DNA of 43,658 bases from positions 1-43,658 of IMG/VR virus record IMGVR_UViG_3300028610_003302; one strand, written 5' to 3'. Shown piece after piece: positions 23,400-30,125 of the stretch; position 1 is the first letter of the stretch; each line of letters begins with the position of its first letter. This stretch comes from a virus. Under the pieces are notes generated by a model. It was given only the letters and a program-made list of their open reading frames with translations, did not search any database and had not been told where the DNA came from. The position numbers and the translations under genes are program-made.

Positions 23400-23686
23400 T
23401 AGATTTTCTTGTTTTTGGATTTTCTACCAGTTGTTTTTGGTTCTTCTTTTGTGATTATTTCATCACTTGTTGTTTCAATAACTTTTGGCTCTTCTTTTTT
23501 TGTTACAGGTAAAGTTGCAATGTTTTTGATTGGAATTGATGGTTTAATTTCTTGTACTGCACCGTAACCATCACCGCATTTTATGCTACGAGATAAACCT
23601 ATTGAATGATCAAGTAATGCTCTTGCTTTCTCAAAAGTATCAGCTTTTGCACTAGCACCACACTTGAAACATTTAGCTTTTGACAT
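23399..23686 (-). CDS. Small CxxC protein with basic tail (95 aa)
   Basis: Begins MSKAKCFKCGASAKADTFEK and has a third cysteine at SIKCGDGYGAV; the C-terminal half is disordered and charged, ending KTTGRKSKNKKI. Three cysteines can support a small metal site, or the first pair may act in a dimer. The ATG at 23686 follows the capsid gene stop by 5 nt, so it is made with the capsid protein. In related viruses a small gene after the major capsid gene often encodes a head-completion or decoration protein; here only the position supports that. Family not recognised. Confidence 0.55.
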   Translation of the reverse strand: MSKAKCFKCGASAKADTFEKARALLDHSIGLSRSIKCGDGYGAVQEIKPSIPIKNIATLPVTKKEEPKVIETTSDEIITKEEPKTTGRKSKNKKI

Positions 23687-23691
23687 TTTAG

Positions 23692-24894
23692 TTAGACTTC
23701 GTAGCTAGTAATCTTAAAAGCACCTTCAGGATGTGCTTGTTTAATATCTATTCGTACAACTAAATCAGATTGATAAAGTCCACCCACCGAGAGATCAAAG
23801 TTTTCAATAGTAAGGTCTTCCCTTAATCCAGTTACAAGTGCAATATCTCTCTTAGTGATCATTACTGTTCCAGCAGGAATTTGTGGCGTTTCCCAGACTG
23901 CTCTTAGACCAAGTGATTGTGCTAATCCAGAATTGTTAATTACATCTGTGTCATCAGTTGGTCCCAACTCAAATCTGTTAAAGAACGGATAGAAACCACC
24001 AGTTGATGCAGTCTTTACAGTTAGTGCTGCATCTGATGGATTGATAAACATGGTGTCTGCGCGGTTACGCAAAGTACCTGGGAATCTTGAACGAATAACT
24101 TCTACTAATGCTTCTAGTTCTTCTTGTACAGGAGTTGCATTTGCAAGTGTTGCTTTTGTTGCAGTGTTAACTGTAGTTGCAGTAACTAGCGTATCAATTA
24201 TTTCTTTACCAATCATAAAGTAAAATTCGTTTCCTGCGTTCTTGAGCGATTGTTCAACGGACAAAAAATTGTTGTCTTTCACGTCGTTTCTGTTTACAGA
24301 AATAGTTCCGCGAAATGAATTGTTTGTACCACTTGTATCAAGTTCAACTGTTTCAATTTTTCCGCCAATTGCTGGCGGAATTCCGCCTGCTTCTTTATAG
24401 ATGGAGAGTCCTTTCTGATCAGTAGGTGAACCGCCAACGGTGTCGGTATATTTTGTAATTGGAACATTAACTTTTGGAGAATCCATATCAATCAATCTTG
24501 AATATTGCTTCCAGTCGCTCCAGGGCTCTGCTCCCTCGAGTATCTCATCTGCAATTTTTAATGCAGACAATGAGTTTGGAACTGAAACTGTTTCTTTGAG
24601 ATCCTTTCCACCAATTCTCATGTTGCCTTTGGCCTCATCACCTATTCTGATATTGTAGCGATGTTTCCAGATTGTAGGTAAGTTTGGATTTATTCTGCCT
24701 TCCTCAAATCCATTAGGATGAGTTCTATCAAAGAATACTGAAAGTGGTGTTTCTCTGATTGGTCTAAATATATCAAATGGTTGTCCTGATCTTTGCTGTG
24801 CTTCTGCACTGGCAATTAATGCCTCTTGGACATGTGCCATCTCGTTTAATTGTAAAATAGATTGCCTGTTGTGTTTTGGTCGTCCAGTAGCCAT
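23692..24894 (-). CDS. Major capsid protein, HK97-fold candidate (400 aa)
   Basis: Length and layout fit an HK97-type capsid protein: a helical, Gln/Glu-rich N-terminus (LQLNEMAHVQEALIASAEAQ), then an elongated E-loop-like strand region with TIWKHRYNIRIGDEAKGNMR, a spine-helix region (VEQSLKNAGNEFYFMIGKEI), a P-domain/A-domain part with MFINPSDAALTVKTASTGGF and ELGPTDDTDVINNSGLAQSL, and a closing strand VVRIDIKQAHPEGAFKITSY. It sits between a decoration-like gene (2 nt upstream) and small head genes, downstream of scaffold and protease genes, the canonical order. ATG 24894 is in a transcript led by the class A box at 25539. I see no unusual insertion. Identity is inferred from order, size and strand pattern rather than a unique motif. 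Confidence 0.75.
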   Translation of the reverse strand: MATGRPKHNRQSILQLNEMAHVQEALIASAEAQQRSGQPFDIFRPIRETPLSVFFDRTHPNGFEEGRINPNLPTIWKHRYNIRIGDEAKGNMRIGGKDLKETVSVPNSLSALKIADEILEGAEPWSDWKQYSRLIDMDSPKVNVPITKYTDTVGGSPTDQKGLSIYKEAGGIPPAIGGKIETVELDTSGTNNSFRGTISVNRNDVKDNNFLSVEQSLKNAGNEFYFMIGKEIIDTLVTATTVNTATKATLANATPVQEELEALVEVIRSRFPGTLRNRADTMFINPSDAALTVKTASTGGFYPFFNRFELGPTDDTDVINNSGLAQSLGLRAVWETPQIPAGTVMITKRDIALVTGLREDLTIENFDLSVGGLYQSDLVVRIDIKQAHPEGAFKITSYEV

Positions 24895-24896
24895 GT

Positions 24897-25517
24897 CTAT
24901 GTTGCCGTTCCATCTCCTTCTCTTTGGATATCAACTGCAATAATGTCAGTATCATCTGCTGCTACAGCCTGTAATGCTCTTGCAATAACAAATTGTTTAG
25001 CAGTTGATGTAGTACCATTCAATGCAACTAATACTGAACCTGTAAAACTAGGACCACCTCCACCTTGAGCAGATGCACCTTGTTCTGATGCGACTAACGG
25101 ATCACCAATAGCAATAGCTTCACCAGTTGGAACTGTTTCAGCACCTGTTAGATTTTTAACTCCTGCAACTCTAGCAAGACATCTTCCTTGAGTTACAATT
25201 ACTGCTGCTTGTCCTGCACTAGCTGTTGCTCTATTTGTATCAGTAGTAGCTGTAGTACCATTGCCATAAATTCCATCAGTATCACCACCAACTGCAATAC
25301 CATATGTTGGTTGAGCCTCAGTTTTTGCTCCTCCTGCTCCTGTAGTACCAGTAAGTTCTTCAACTCTTGGTAAAATTTCTGAACCTGGAATAGTAGTATT
25401 TAATTTTACAGCAGAGCCCATTGTTATGACTCCATTTGAAATTGCATTAATTACAGAACTTGCATTATGATCTATTGGTCCTCTTGCCAGTCCTGGATAT
25501 CGATTTGTATTAGCCAA
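24897..25517 (-). CDS. Head decoration-like protein (206 aa)
   Basis: An Ala/Thr/Gly-rich beta protein. The pattern NGVITMGSAVKLNTT, YGIAVGGDTDGIY, GRCLARVAG, GEAIAIGDPLVAS, and the close FVIARALQAVAADDTDIIAV resembles DUF2190-like capsid decoration or stabilisation proteins, which often lie next to the major capsid gene. The start is TTG at 25517, supported by the class A box whose core is 25 nt away. It heads the transcript that continues into the capsid gene after 2 nt. Likely binds the outer capsid surface; copies should be stoichiometric with the capsid protein. Confidence 0.65.
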   Translation of the reverse strand: MANTNRYPGLARGPIDHNASSVINAISNGVITMGSAVKLNTTIPGSEILPRVEELTGTTGAGGAKTEAQPTYGIAVGGDTDGIYGNGTTATTDTNRATASAGQAAVIVTQGRCLARVAGVKNLTGAETVPTGEAIAIGDPLVASEQGASAQGGGGPSFTGSVLVALNGTTSTAKQFVIARALQAVAADDTDIIAVDIQREGDGTAT

Positions 25518-25538
25518 TGTAAAGTAATATCTATTCTG

Positions 25539-25550
25539 TTTAAAGGTATT
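25539..25550 (-). promoter_or_regulatory. Class A promoter box (capsid unit)
   Basis: The minus strand reads AATACCTTTAAA, core 25 nt from the TTG at 25517. It should be the strong promoter for the decoration and capsid genes. Confidence 0.65.
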
Positions 25551-25749
25551 AATAAAAAAATATTTTTTTACAAAATAATGTTTGCAAAATTATTTATTTT
25601 TTACAAAATACCTTAATGTAGATGTTGTAAATTATTTGTCGCAAAAAAAATTCTACAACAAAAAAATTATGCAAAAGAATTTTTAAAAATAATAATCTCA
25701 AAACAAAATTACAAATTAAAAATAATGTTTTCTTAAAAAATTTCTTTTT
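25551..25749. other. AT-rich intergenic region with inverted repeats and a plus-strand class A-like box
   Basis: No gene of normal size is visible. On the minus strand the region is full of T-runs after the scaffold gene stop and can act as its terminator. On the plus strand AAATACCTTAATG lies at 25606-25618, and 25617-25660 contains two mutually exclusive stems: TGTAGA with TCTACA, and TGTTGTA (25623-25629) with TACAACA (25654-25660). A 16-codon frame from TTG 25636 is also present. It may hold a small RNA or leader peptide; the evidence is weak. Confidence 0.35.
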
Positions 25750-26865
25750 CTAGTTGTACATTGGATTTTTTTGAGAGTTTAACATTTTATCCATGTTTTC
25801 AATTTCAGATCTTGCAATTGCAATCTTATTTCTCTGATAGTTTGGAACTGGTTGCACTCCAACAACTGTTTGGCTTTGTGAATGTGCTGCTGCAAATGGT
25901 GTAGGTTCTGTTTCTCTGAATTTGGCAGTTGCGTTTTCACGTATTGTATCCAAGTCAAGTTTCATAGTTCCACTAGTAGTTACTGCTTCTCTTATTTCCA
26001 CTGAAAGTCTTTTAATTGCATCTTTTTGATTCACAAATGCTTCTCGCTGTTTTAGAATTGCCTCTCTTTGCTGGGAAATAATTCGATTTAGTGGAATTAC
26101 AACTTTGTTGTGATATTTTTTCATCTCTTGTTGGACTGTATACTGCATTTGTCTCATCATTTGGTTAGTATCCATTGGTGGTGGTGCTGGCATTCCTTGA
26201 CCCATTTCCCTTGCAATATCAGGCATCAAACCAGGAGGTGCGCCCATACCGCCATTCATGCCGCCATTCATGCCGCCATTCATGCCCATACCGCCTTCAC
26301 CTATAGGTGGCACTCCAGGGACAACTATTCCATTAGTCTCACTCCACTGATTTACAGTTCCATCCATGTCCTGCATTGGCTTTTCGCCATTAGTGGTGTC
26401 TATACCCTGACCTGCATATGGTGCAACATTATCAGTTGATTGCTCAGAACCGTCTTCTCTTCCTCCGTTATTGTGATTATCTAAAACTTCTTCATGTAGT
26501 TTGTGATCTTTCTCAGAGTCTTGCTCGTGTAATTTTTTGAAAACATCATCTTTTTCCTCTTCTTCATGTAATTTTTTTTCTTTGTTATCATCTTCTTCTT
26601 CAGTTATTTTAGGTGCTGCAATACCATCATCTACATTAGGTCCAAGTCCAGCATCTGCATGATTTCCTTGATCATCTTCTAACTCTTTGATTGCTGATTC
26701 CATAAATGAATAAGCATGATTTCTTTGCTGAGGATCTTGTGAACTTGATAACGCAAGTGCAGTCTCTACTAGTTTCTTTACAGCAGGTCCTGCTCCGAGT
26801 TTAGTTAATATTGGATCAGCCTGACCCATTGTTGCGCATTCTTGTAATTTTTTAATTAGTTTCAA
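25750..26865 (-). CDS. Capsid scaffold-like protein (371 aa)
   Basis: Lies between the MuF/protease gene and the capsid unit, where scaffolds are found. The middle is strongly acidic with the repeated element KKLHEEEE, KKLHEQD, HKLHEEV (residues about 96-130), then a Gly/Met-rich run of GMNGG repeats (about 195-212). The C-terminal third is a long helix (MKKYHNKVVIPLNRIISQQR, EAILKQREAFVNQKDAIKRL), typical of scaffold capsid-binding ends. TTG 26865 is the start: its class A box core is 25 nt away, whereas the next ATG is 36 nt further in. The protein would be removed by the protease of the neighbouring gene during head maturation. Confidence 0.6.
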   Translation of the reverse strand: MKLIKKLQECATMGQADPILTKLGAGPAVKKLVETALALSSSQDPQQRNHAYSFMESAIKELEDDQGNHADAGLGPNVDDGIAAPKITEEEDDNKEKKLHEEEEKDDVFKKLHEQDSEKDHKLHEEVLDNHNNGGREDGSEQSTDNVAPYAGQGIDTTNGEKPMQDMDGTVNQWSETNGIVVPGVPPIGEGGMGMNGGMNGGMNGGMGAPPGLMPDIAREMGQGMPAPPPMDTNQMMRQMQYTVQQEMKKYHNKVVIPLNRIISQQREAILKQREAFVNQKDAIKRLSVEIREAVTTSGTMKLDLDTIRENATAKFRETEPTPFAAAHSQSQTVVGVQPVPNYQRNKIAIARSEIENMDKMLNSQKNPMYN

Positions 26866-26886
26866 TAATTTGTAATGTGTATTCTG

Positions 26887-26898
26887 TTTAAAGGTATT
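26887..26898 (-). promoter_or_regulatory. Class A promoter box (scaffold gene)
   Basis: The minus strand reads AATACCTTTAAA, core about 25 nt from the TTG at 26865. It is back to back with a plus-strand box at 26925. Confidence 0.6.
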
Positions 26899-26924
26899 AA
26901 TGAATTCAAAAAATATTTTTTAAA

Positions 26925-26936
26925 AATACCTTTAAC
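26925..26936 (+). promoter_or_regulatory. Class A promoter box, plus strand
   Basis: AATACCTTTAAC, core about 28 nt from the ATG at 26962. Confidence 0.6.
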
Positions 26937-26961
26937 CTAATTGTATAGTTATAATATAATT

Positions 26962-27270
26962 ATGACAACTGCTACTACATCACCATTTCACATTAGCACA
27001 GATAAAACTGCATACACATCTACGGAGGATGTAATTGTTACTGCATCAATTAAGGGATGGTATCCAGGTCCTGACGGAAAAGCAAGATTGGTAATTTGGA
27101 TAAAGGGAACTGGTATGCATGTAGCTGATGAGTATGTTACAAAACCTGCAAGTGGTGATACTGTAAAATGGACAGTTCCAGCTTCTGCATTTGCTAATTA
27201 TATTGGAGATACTTTTGATGCACAGTTAGAATTTGGTAGTTTACATGCAGATACTACATTTACTCACTAG
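26962..27270 (+). CDS. Single Ig-like/MG2-type beta-sandwich protein (102 aa)
   Basis: The only plus-strand gene within the structural block. HISTDKTAYTSTEDVIVTAS is the opening of an MG2- or bacterial Ig-like domain; later strands are ARLVIWIKGTGMHVADEYVT, DTVKWTVPASAF and FDAQLEFGSLHADTTF. No signal peptide or membrane helix. The frame reads back to TTG 26941, but ATG 26962 fits the class A box and the sequence. Its TAG stop shares the CTAG with the stop of the convergent MuF/protease gene. Domains of this type are common in secreted thaumarchaeal proteins, so it may be captured host sequence acting as a capsid decoration, but that is inference. Confidence 0.65.
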   Translation: MTTATTSPFHISTDKTAYTSTEDVIVTASIKGWYPGPDGKARLVIWIKGTGMHVADEYVTKPASGDTVKWTVPASAFANYIGDTFDAQLEFGSLHADTTFTH

Positions 27271-29357
27271 AGAATTTCTATTTTTGTAAATTTAATTCCA
27301 GGCTCAGCTGATGGTACAAAGTGACCATCCCAGTATATCCCTCTAGGATCAGTTACAACAAAAGTCATTCCAATCCCATCTAATTCACCCAACACCACAC
27401 CCTTTGGAACCAAACACAACTCACAGTCATCTTCAGTACATTTGTGATCACATTGCTCTACAGTTTCTGAGCGTGGCATACCGCCATTAATTGATACAGC
27501 AGTAATTTTTTTATCATCAATTGCATCATTAATTGTGTCATCTCGAACTATTACAAGCATCTGAATCTCTTTTCTATACTTGTCAAACTCTGCATCAAGT
27601 ATAGTTGCATCTACTTCAAACTCTGGCTGATGATTGATATCCATGCTTTTTCCAATCGCAGTACGAGTCATAGAGTTTAGCTCTTCTGCTGAAAGTTTTC
27701 TTTTGTATGGTTCTCCCTCAGAGCGGTGATCAGTGATTGTTTCACCTGCTGCTCGTATCAAATATAGTATTCCACCAGAATCATATGCCAGTTCTCGTGC
27801 CTTTGTGATATAGTCCTCAGTCAACCAGTCAAATTGCGAGCGAAGATTTGCAATGCTTTCTTGTAATAATTTTCTAGTCAATCTGCCTTTTGGCAACTCC
27901 AAACGAATTTGGGGCATCTTCATTGATGAAAGCTTGATAGCTTGACATGCACAAATTTCCTTTAGCGGGTTTTTCTTTGTAGTTTTTTTATCTAGCTTGC
28001 CGTCTTTTTTTACCTTGTGTAGTGTACCGTCTTTTGCTGCTTTGTTAATGTGGTTTTCAATGGAATGAATATCTGATTCTTCTTTTCTTGAAAGTGAATC
28101 ACCTGCTCCCTTGTATTTTGGTACAACTTTCCAACTACATTTGCAGTTTGGATGCGTTGTAGTGTATCCCAGATTCTCACTTGGAATTACTGGCCTGTTG
28201 TGAGTTTCCAACAAGTTGAATCTTTTTCCACTGTATGGGGCGCACTCATCATCATTGTCATGTCCGTGATACTCGTATTCTGCAAATATTTCTAGAGACT
28301 CATCAGGTTCTAGAGCATCTAATATTTTATCAATTCCTATTACACCACCAAGTAAGATAGCCCACTTTAGCAGCAAGTCACGAAGTTTATTTTTCTTGTC
28401 TTCTTTTTTTGCTTCAAGCAGATATTTTTTTTGTGGTTCTACGTGAGTTAGTAATTTTGTATAATATTTTGGGTCTTCTTTGAGATGGTCTTGTGCAATT
28501 TGTTTTGCAAGATTTCTGTCACTAGTATGCTCTAATTCAATTTCAATGCCTGCTTGGAGTTGTTTTGAATCATCAGTTTCAGCTAATGGATTTGTTCCGC
28601 TTGGAGGAATTACAATGTCGGGAATTTTTAATGGATACATTTGGGAATCCTCAATAGGATATCGCCATTCAGGAATTGCCTTTGCTACATTGAATCCATG
28701 TTCTCCATGCATTGATGGTTCAGAATTTACTTTATTTGCAGTTGCACTCCAGTTTGTATCATCGCCAGGATACGGTGGGTTTAGCACATCATAAACATTT
28801 GACAGTGAACCAATACTGTTAGGATCAGGGCTAAGAAATGATTGGTATGGCTGTGTTGAGCTTCCAATTCCATATGGTGATTTGTTTGGTGTGGGGTATG
28901 GCTGCACATCATCTGGCAGTCCTGCAAAATTTGTAGTTGGCTCTCCAGTATCTGGAACTATCACATTATTTACTCTACCTGCAATATCAACTCCAGTGAC
29001 TGGTCCTGGCCAAGGTTGTGCATATGGCGGTTCAGGTTCTGAAAAATATGCAATGACTGCTCTGTGAACTTCTTCTTCAGGAATTCCGCGAGATAATAAT
29101 TCATGCTCCATCTGGATTGCTTTTTGTGCAACATCACCAGTTGTAGTTTCTACCATAAATCCTGGTTTGTAGTTTACCTCAAGCTTGTTGTATTTTGGTT
29201 CTACATCAGTATCAATTGGTTGTGGATTCCCATATGCGTGCAAGTCACATGTGTCTTTTGCCTTTATCTGTCCCTTTACTAGTTCACACAAACCGCCTGC
29301 AACAAAGTGTTTGCAGTTACCACATAACGATGACCTAGTATTTTGGTTCTTTGACAT
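27267..29357 (-). CDS. MuF-like head protein fused to prohead protease (696 aa)
   Basis: The N-terminus has a four-Cys cluster (C12, C15, C24, C37: SLCGNCKHFVAGGLCEL, DTCDLH). Residues about 360-410 show the MuF end pattern: DDECAPYSGKRFNL, then TTHPNCKCSWKVVP. The C-terminal 250 residues look like a prohead protease: a helix (YITKARELAYDSGG), the histidine in SMDINHQPEFEVDA (H576), and the serine in ITAVSINGG (S622), spaced as in S78/U35-type proteases (His then Ser in VSIxG); XkdF-like proteins combine a similar Cys head and protease. The start ATG overlaps the previous gene by 23 nt. It probably enters the prohead with DNA-ejection functions and cleaves scaffold and capsid proteins. Catalytic residues are predicted, not tested. 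Confidence 0.65.
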   Translation of the reverse strand: MSKNQNTRSSLCGNCKHFVAGGLCELVKGQIKAKDTCDLHAYGNPQPIDTDVEPKYNKLEVNYKPGFMVETTTGDVAQKAIQMEHELLSRGIPEEEVHRAVIAYFSEPEPPYAQPWPGPVTGVDIAGRVNNVIVPDTGEPTTNFAGLPDDVQPYPTPNKSPYGIGSSTQPYQSFLSPDPNSIGSLSNVYDVLNPPYPGDDTNWSATANKVNSEPSMHGEHGFNVAKAIPEWRYPIEDSQMYPLKIPDIVIPPSGTNPLAETDDSKQLQAGIEIELEHTSDRNLAKQIAQDHLKEDPKYYTKLLTHVEPQKKYLLEAKKEDKKNKLRDLLLKWAILLGGVIGIDKILDALEPDESLEIFAEYEYHGHDNDDECAPYSGKRFNLLETHNRPVIPSENLGYTTTHPNCKCSWKVVPKYKGAGDSLSRKEESDIHSIENHINKAAKDGTLHKVKKDGKLDKKTTKKNPLKEICACQAIKLSSMKMPQIRLELPKGRLTRKLLQESIANLRSQFDWLTEDYITKARELAYDSGGILYLIRAAGETITDHRSEGEPYKRKLSAEELNSMTRTAIGKSMDINHQPEFEVDATILDAEFDKYRKEIQMLVIVRDDTINDAIDDKKITAVSINGGMPRSETVEQCDHKCTEDDCELCLVPKGVVLGELDGIGMTFVVTDPRGIYWDGHFVPSAEPGIKFTKIEIL

Positions 29358-29676
29358 TTCGCCTCAACTGATTGTCAAGAATTTTTTTCCACAAATCTGT
29401 AGTCATGTTGTTTGTGTTTGATGAGCTGTCAATTTTTCCGACTTGTCCTCCAATTCCTTTTTTGTTTTTTTGGATATCAGGCTCTACAGGTCTATTTGTA
29501 ATTGGTGGATTAAATACTGGAACCTGTCTGTTTGCATTTATTTTTTCTTGTATTATTGATTCTGTAATTTCTGCTTTAGTTTCTTTGCCAATAGATGCAT
29601 TGCATACTGCCCAAGGATTATCAACTTCTCCCTTTGCTTTGACTTTGGCTACACAATCATCTAATTTTTGTGGCAC
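29335..29676 (-). CDS. Small phage head-associated protein with CVxKVK/PWAVC motif (113 aa)
   Basis: Starts MPQKLDDCVAKVKAKGEVDN followed by PWAVCNASIGKE, a short Cys-containing motif that recurs in many phage head proteins next to or within portal/protease genes; the remainder is polar and ends RRNVKEPKY. The motif is recalled as widespread in uncultured phage, its function is unknown. The GTG start at 29676 is supported by the class A box at 29697 (24 nt). It heads the unit that contains the MuF/protease gene, which it overlaps by 23 nt, so the two products are made together and may interact. Confidence 0.6.
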   Translation of the reverse strand: MPQKLDDCVAKVKAKGEVDNPWAVCNASIGKETKAEITESIIQEKINANRQVPVFNPPITNRPVEPDIQKNKKGIGGQVGKIDSSSNTNNMTTDLWKKILDNQLRRNVKEPKY

Positions 29677-29696
29677 AAAGTTTAGCTTGTTTTTAG

Positions 29697-29708
29697 GTTA
29701 AAGGTATT
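29697..29708 (-). promoter_or_regulatory. Class A promoter box
   Basis: The minus strand reads AATACCTTTAAC, core 24 nt from the GTG at 29676. Confidence 0.6.
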
Positions 29709-29726
29709 AATGAATTTAAGAAAAGT

Positions 29727-30083
29727 TTAATCAATGAATACTATTATTCTATCACCACATTCTGGGCATTGCGGTTTATTTTTTGAGAGGGGAGCATACG
29801 GATTTTTTTTGGTGTGAAATTTGTTTTTACACATCATACATTTGACATTAGGTTGTCGTTTTGGATTTCTTCTATTTTGTCTTATTTTATTTAATTTTTT
29901 ATCATTTGAATAATAATGAACCAAACTGGTAGAATTATTTCTTTTTTGATTCTTGTGATGCCTATCTAATGATGTAGCTCTTTCTTGTAGGATATTTTTT
30001 TGATAATTTAATTTTCTTTGTTTTTTTATCTTTTCTTTATTTTTTTGATAGTAGGACTTTCGTGTAGTGGTATAGGTATTCAA
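29727..30083 (-). CDS. Basic zinc-ribbon protein (118 aa)
   Basis: The N-terminal 75 residues are extremely Lys/Arg/Asn-rich (KNKEKIKKQRKLNYQKN), the C-terminus is a zinc ribbon, VKCMMCKNKFHTKKN and QCPECGDRIIVF. It pairs with the 46-aa protein at 301-441 by the shared CKNxFxxxKNP and KPxCxxCGxR pattern. A DNA- or RNA-binding role is likely. The start is TTG 30083, the only candidate in frame; no class A or B box is at the right distance, so it may be read through from the S-layer gene or use the TTTTAAAA at about 30086. It lies between the S-layer and head genes. Confidence 0.5.
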   Translation of the reverse strand: MNTYTTTRKSYYQKNKEKIKKQRKLNYQKNILQERATSLDRHHKNQKRNNSTSLVHYYSNDKKLNKIRQNRRNPKRQPNVKCMMCKNKFHTKKNPYAPLSKNKPQCPECGDRIIVFID

Positions 30084-30089
30084 GGTTTT

Positions 30090-30109
30090 AAAAAAAAGAA
30101 AAAAGGGGG
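30090..30109 (-). terminator. Poly-U terminator after the S-layer gene
   Basis: On the minus strand a C-run is followed by a T-tract with a single C interruption, starting about 17 nt past the S-layer stop. T-tracts of this kind terminate archaeal transcription. The downstream zinc-ribbon gene starts only 6 nt after it. Confidence 0.5.
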
Positions 30110-30125
30110 AAATGTGAACTAGTTT

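Noticed and set aside
26255-26290. Tandem 'gccgccattcat' repeats as a regulatory iteron
   Set aside because: They lie inside the scaffold gene and encode the GMNGG repeats in frame.
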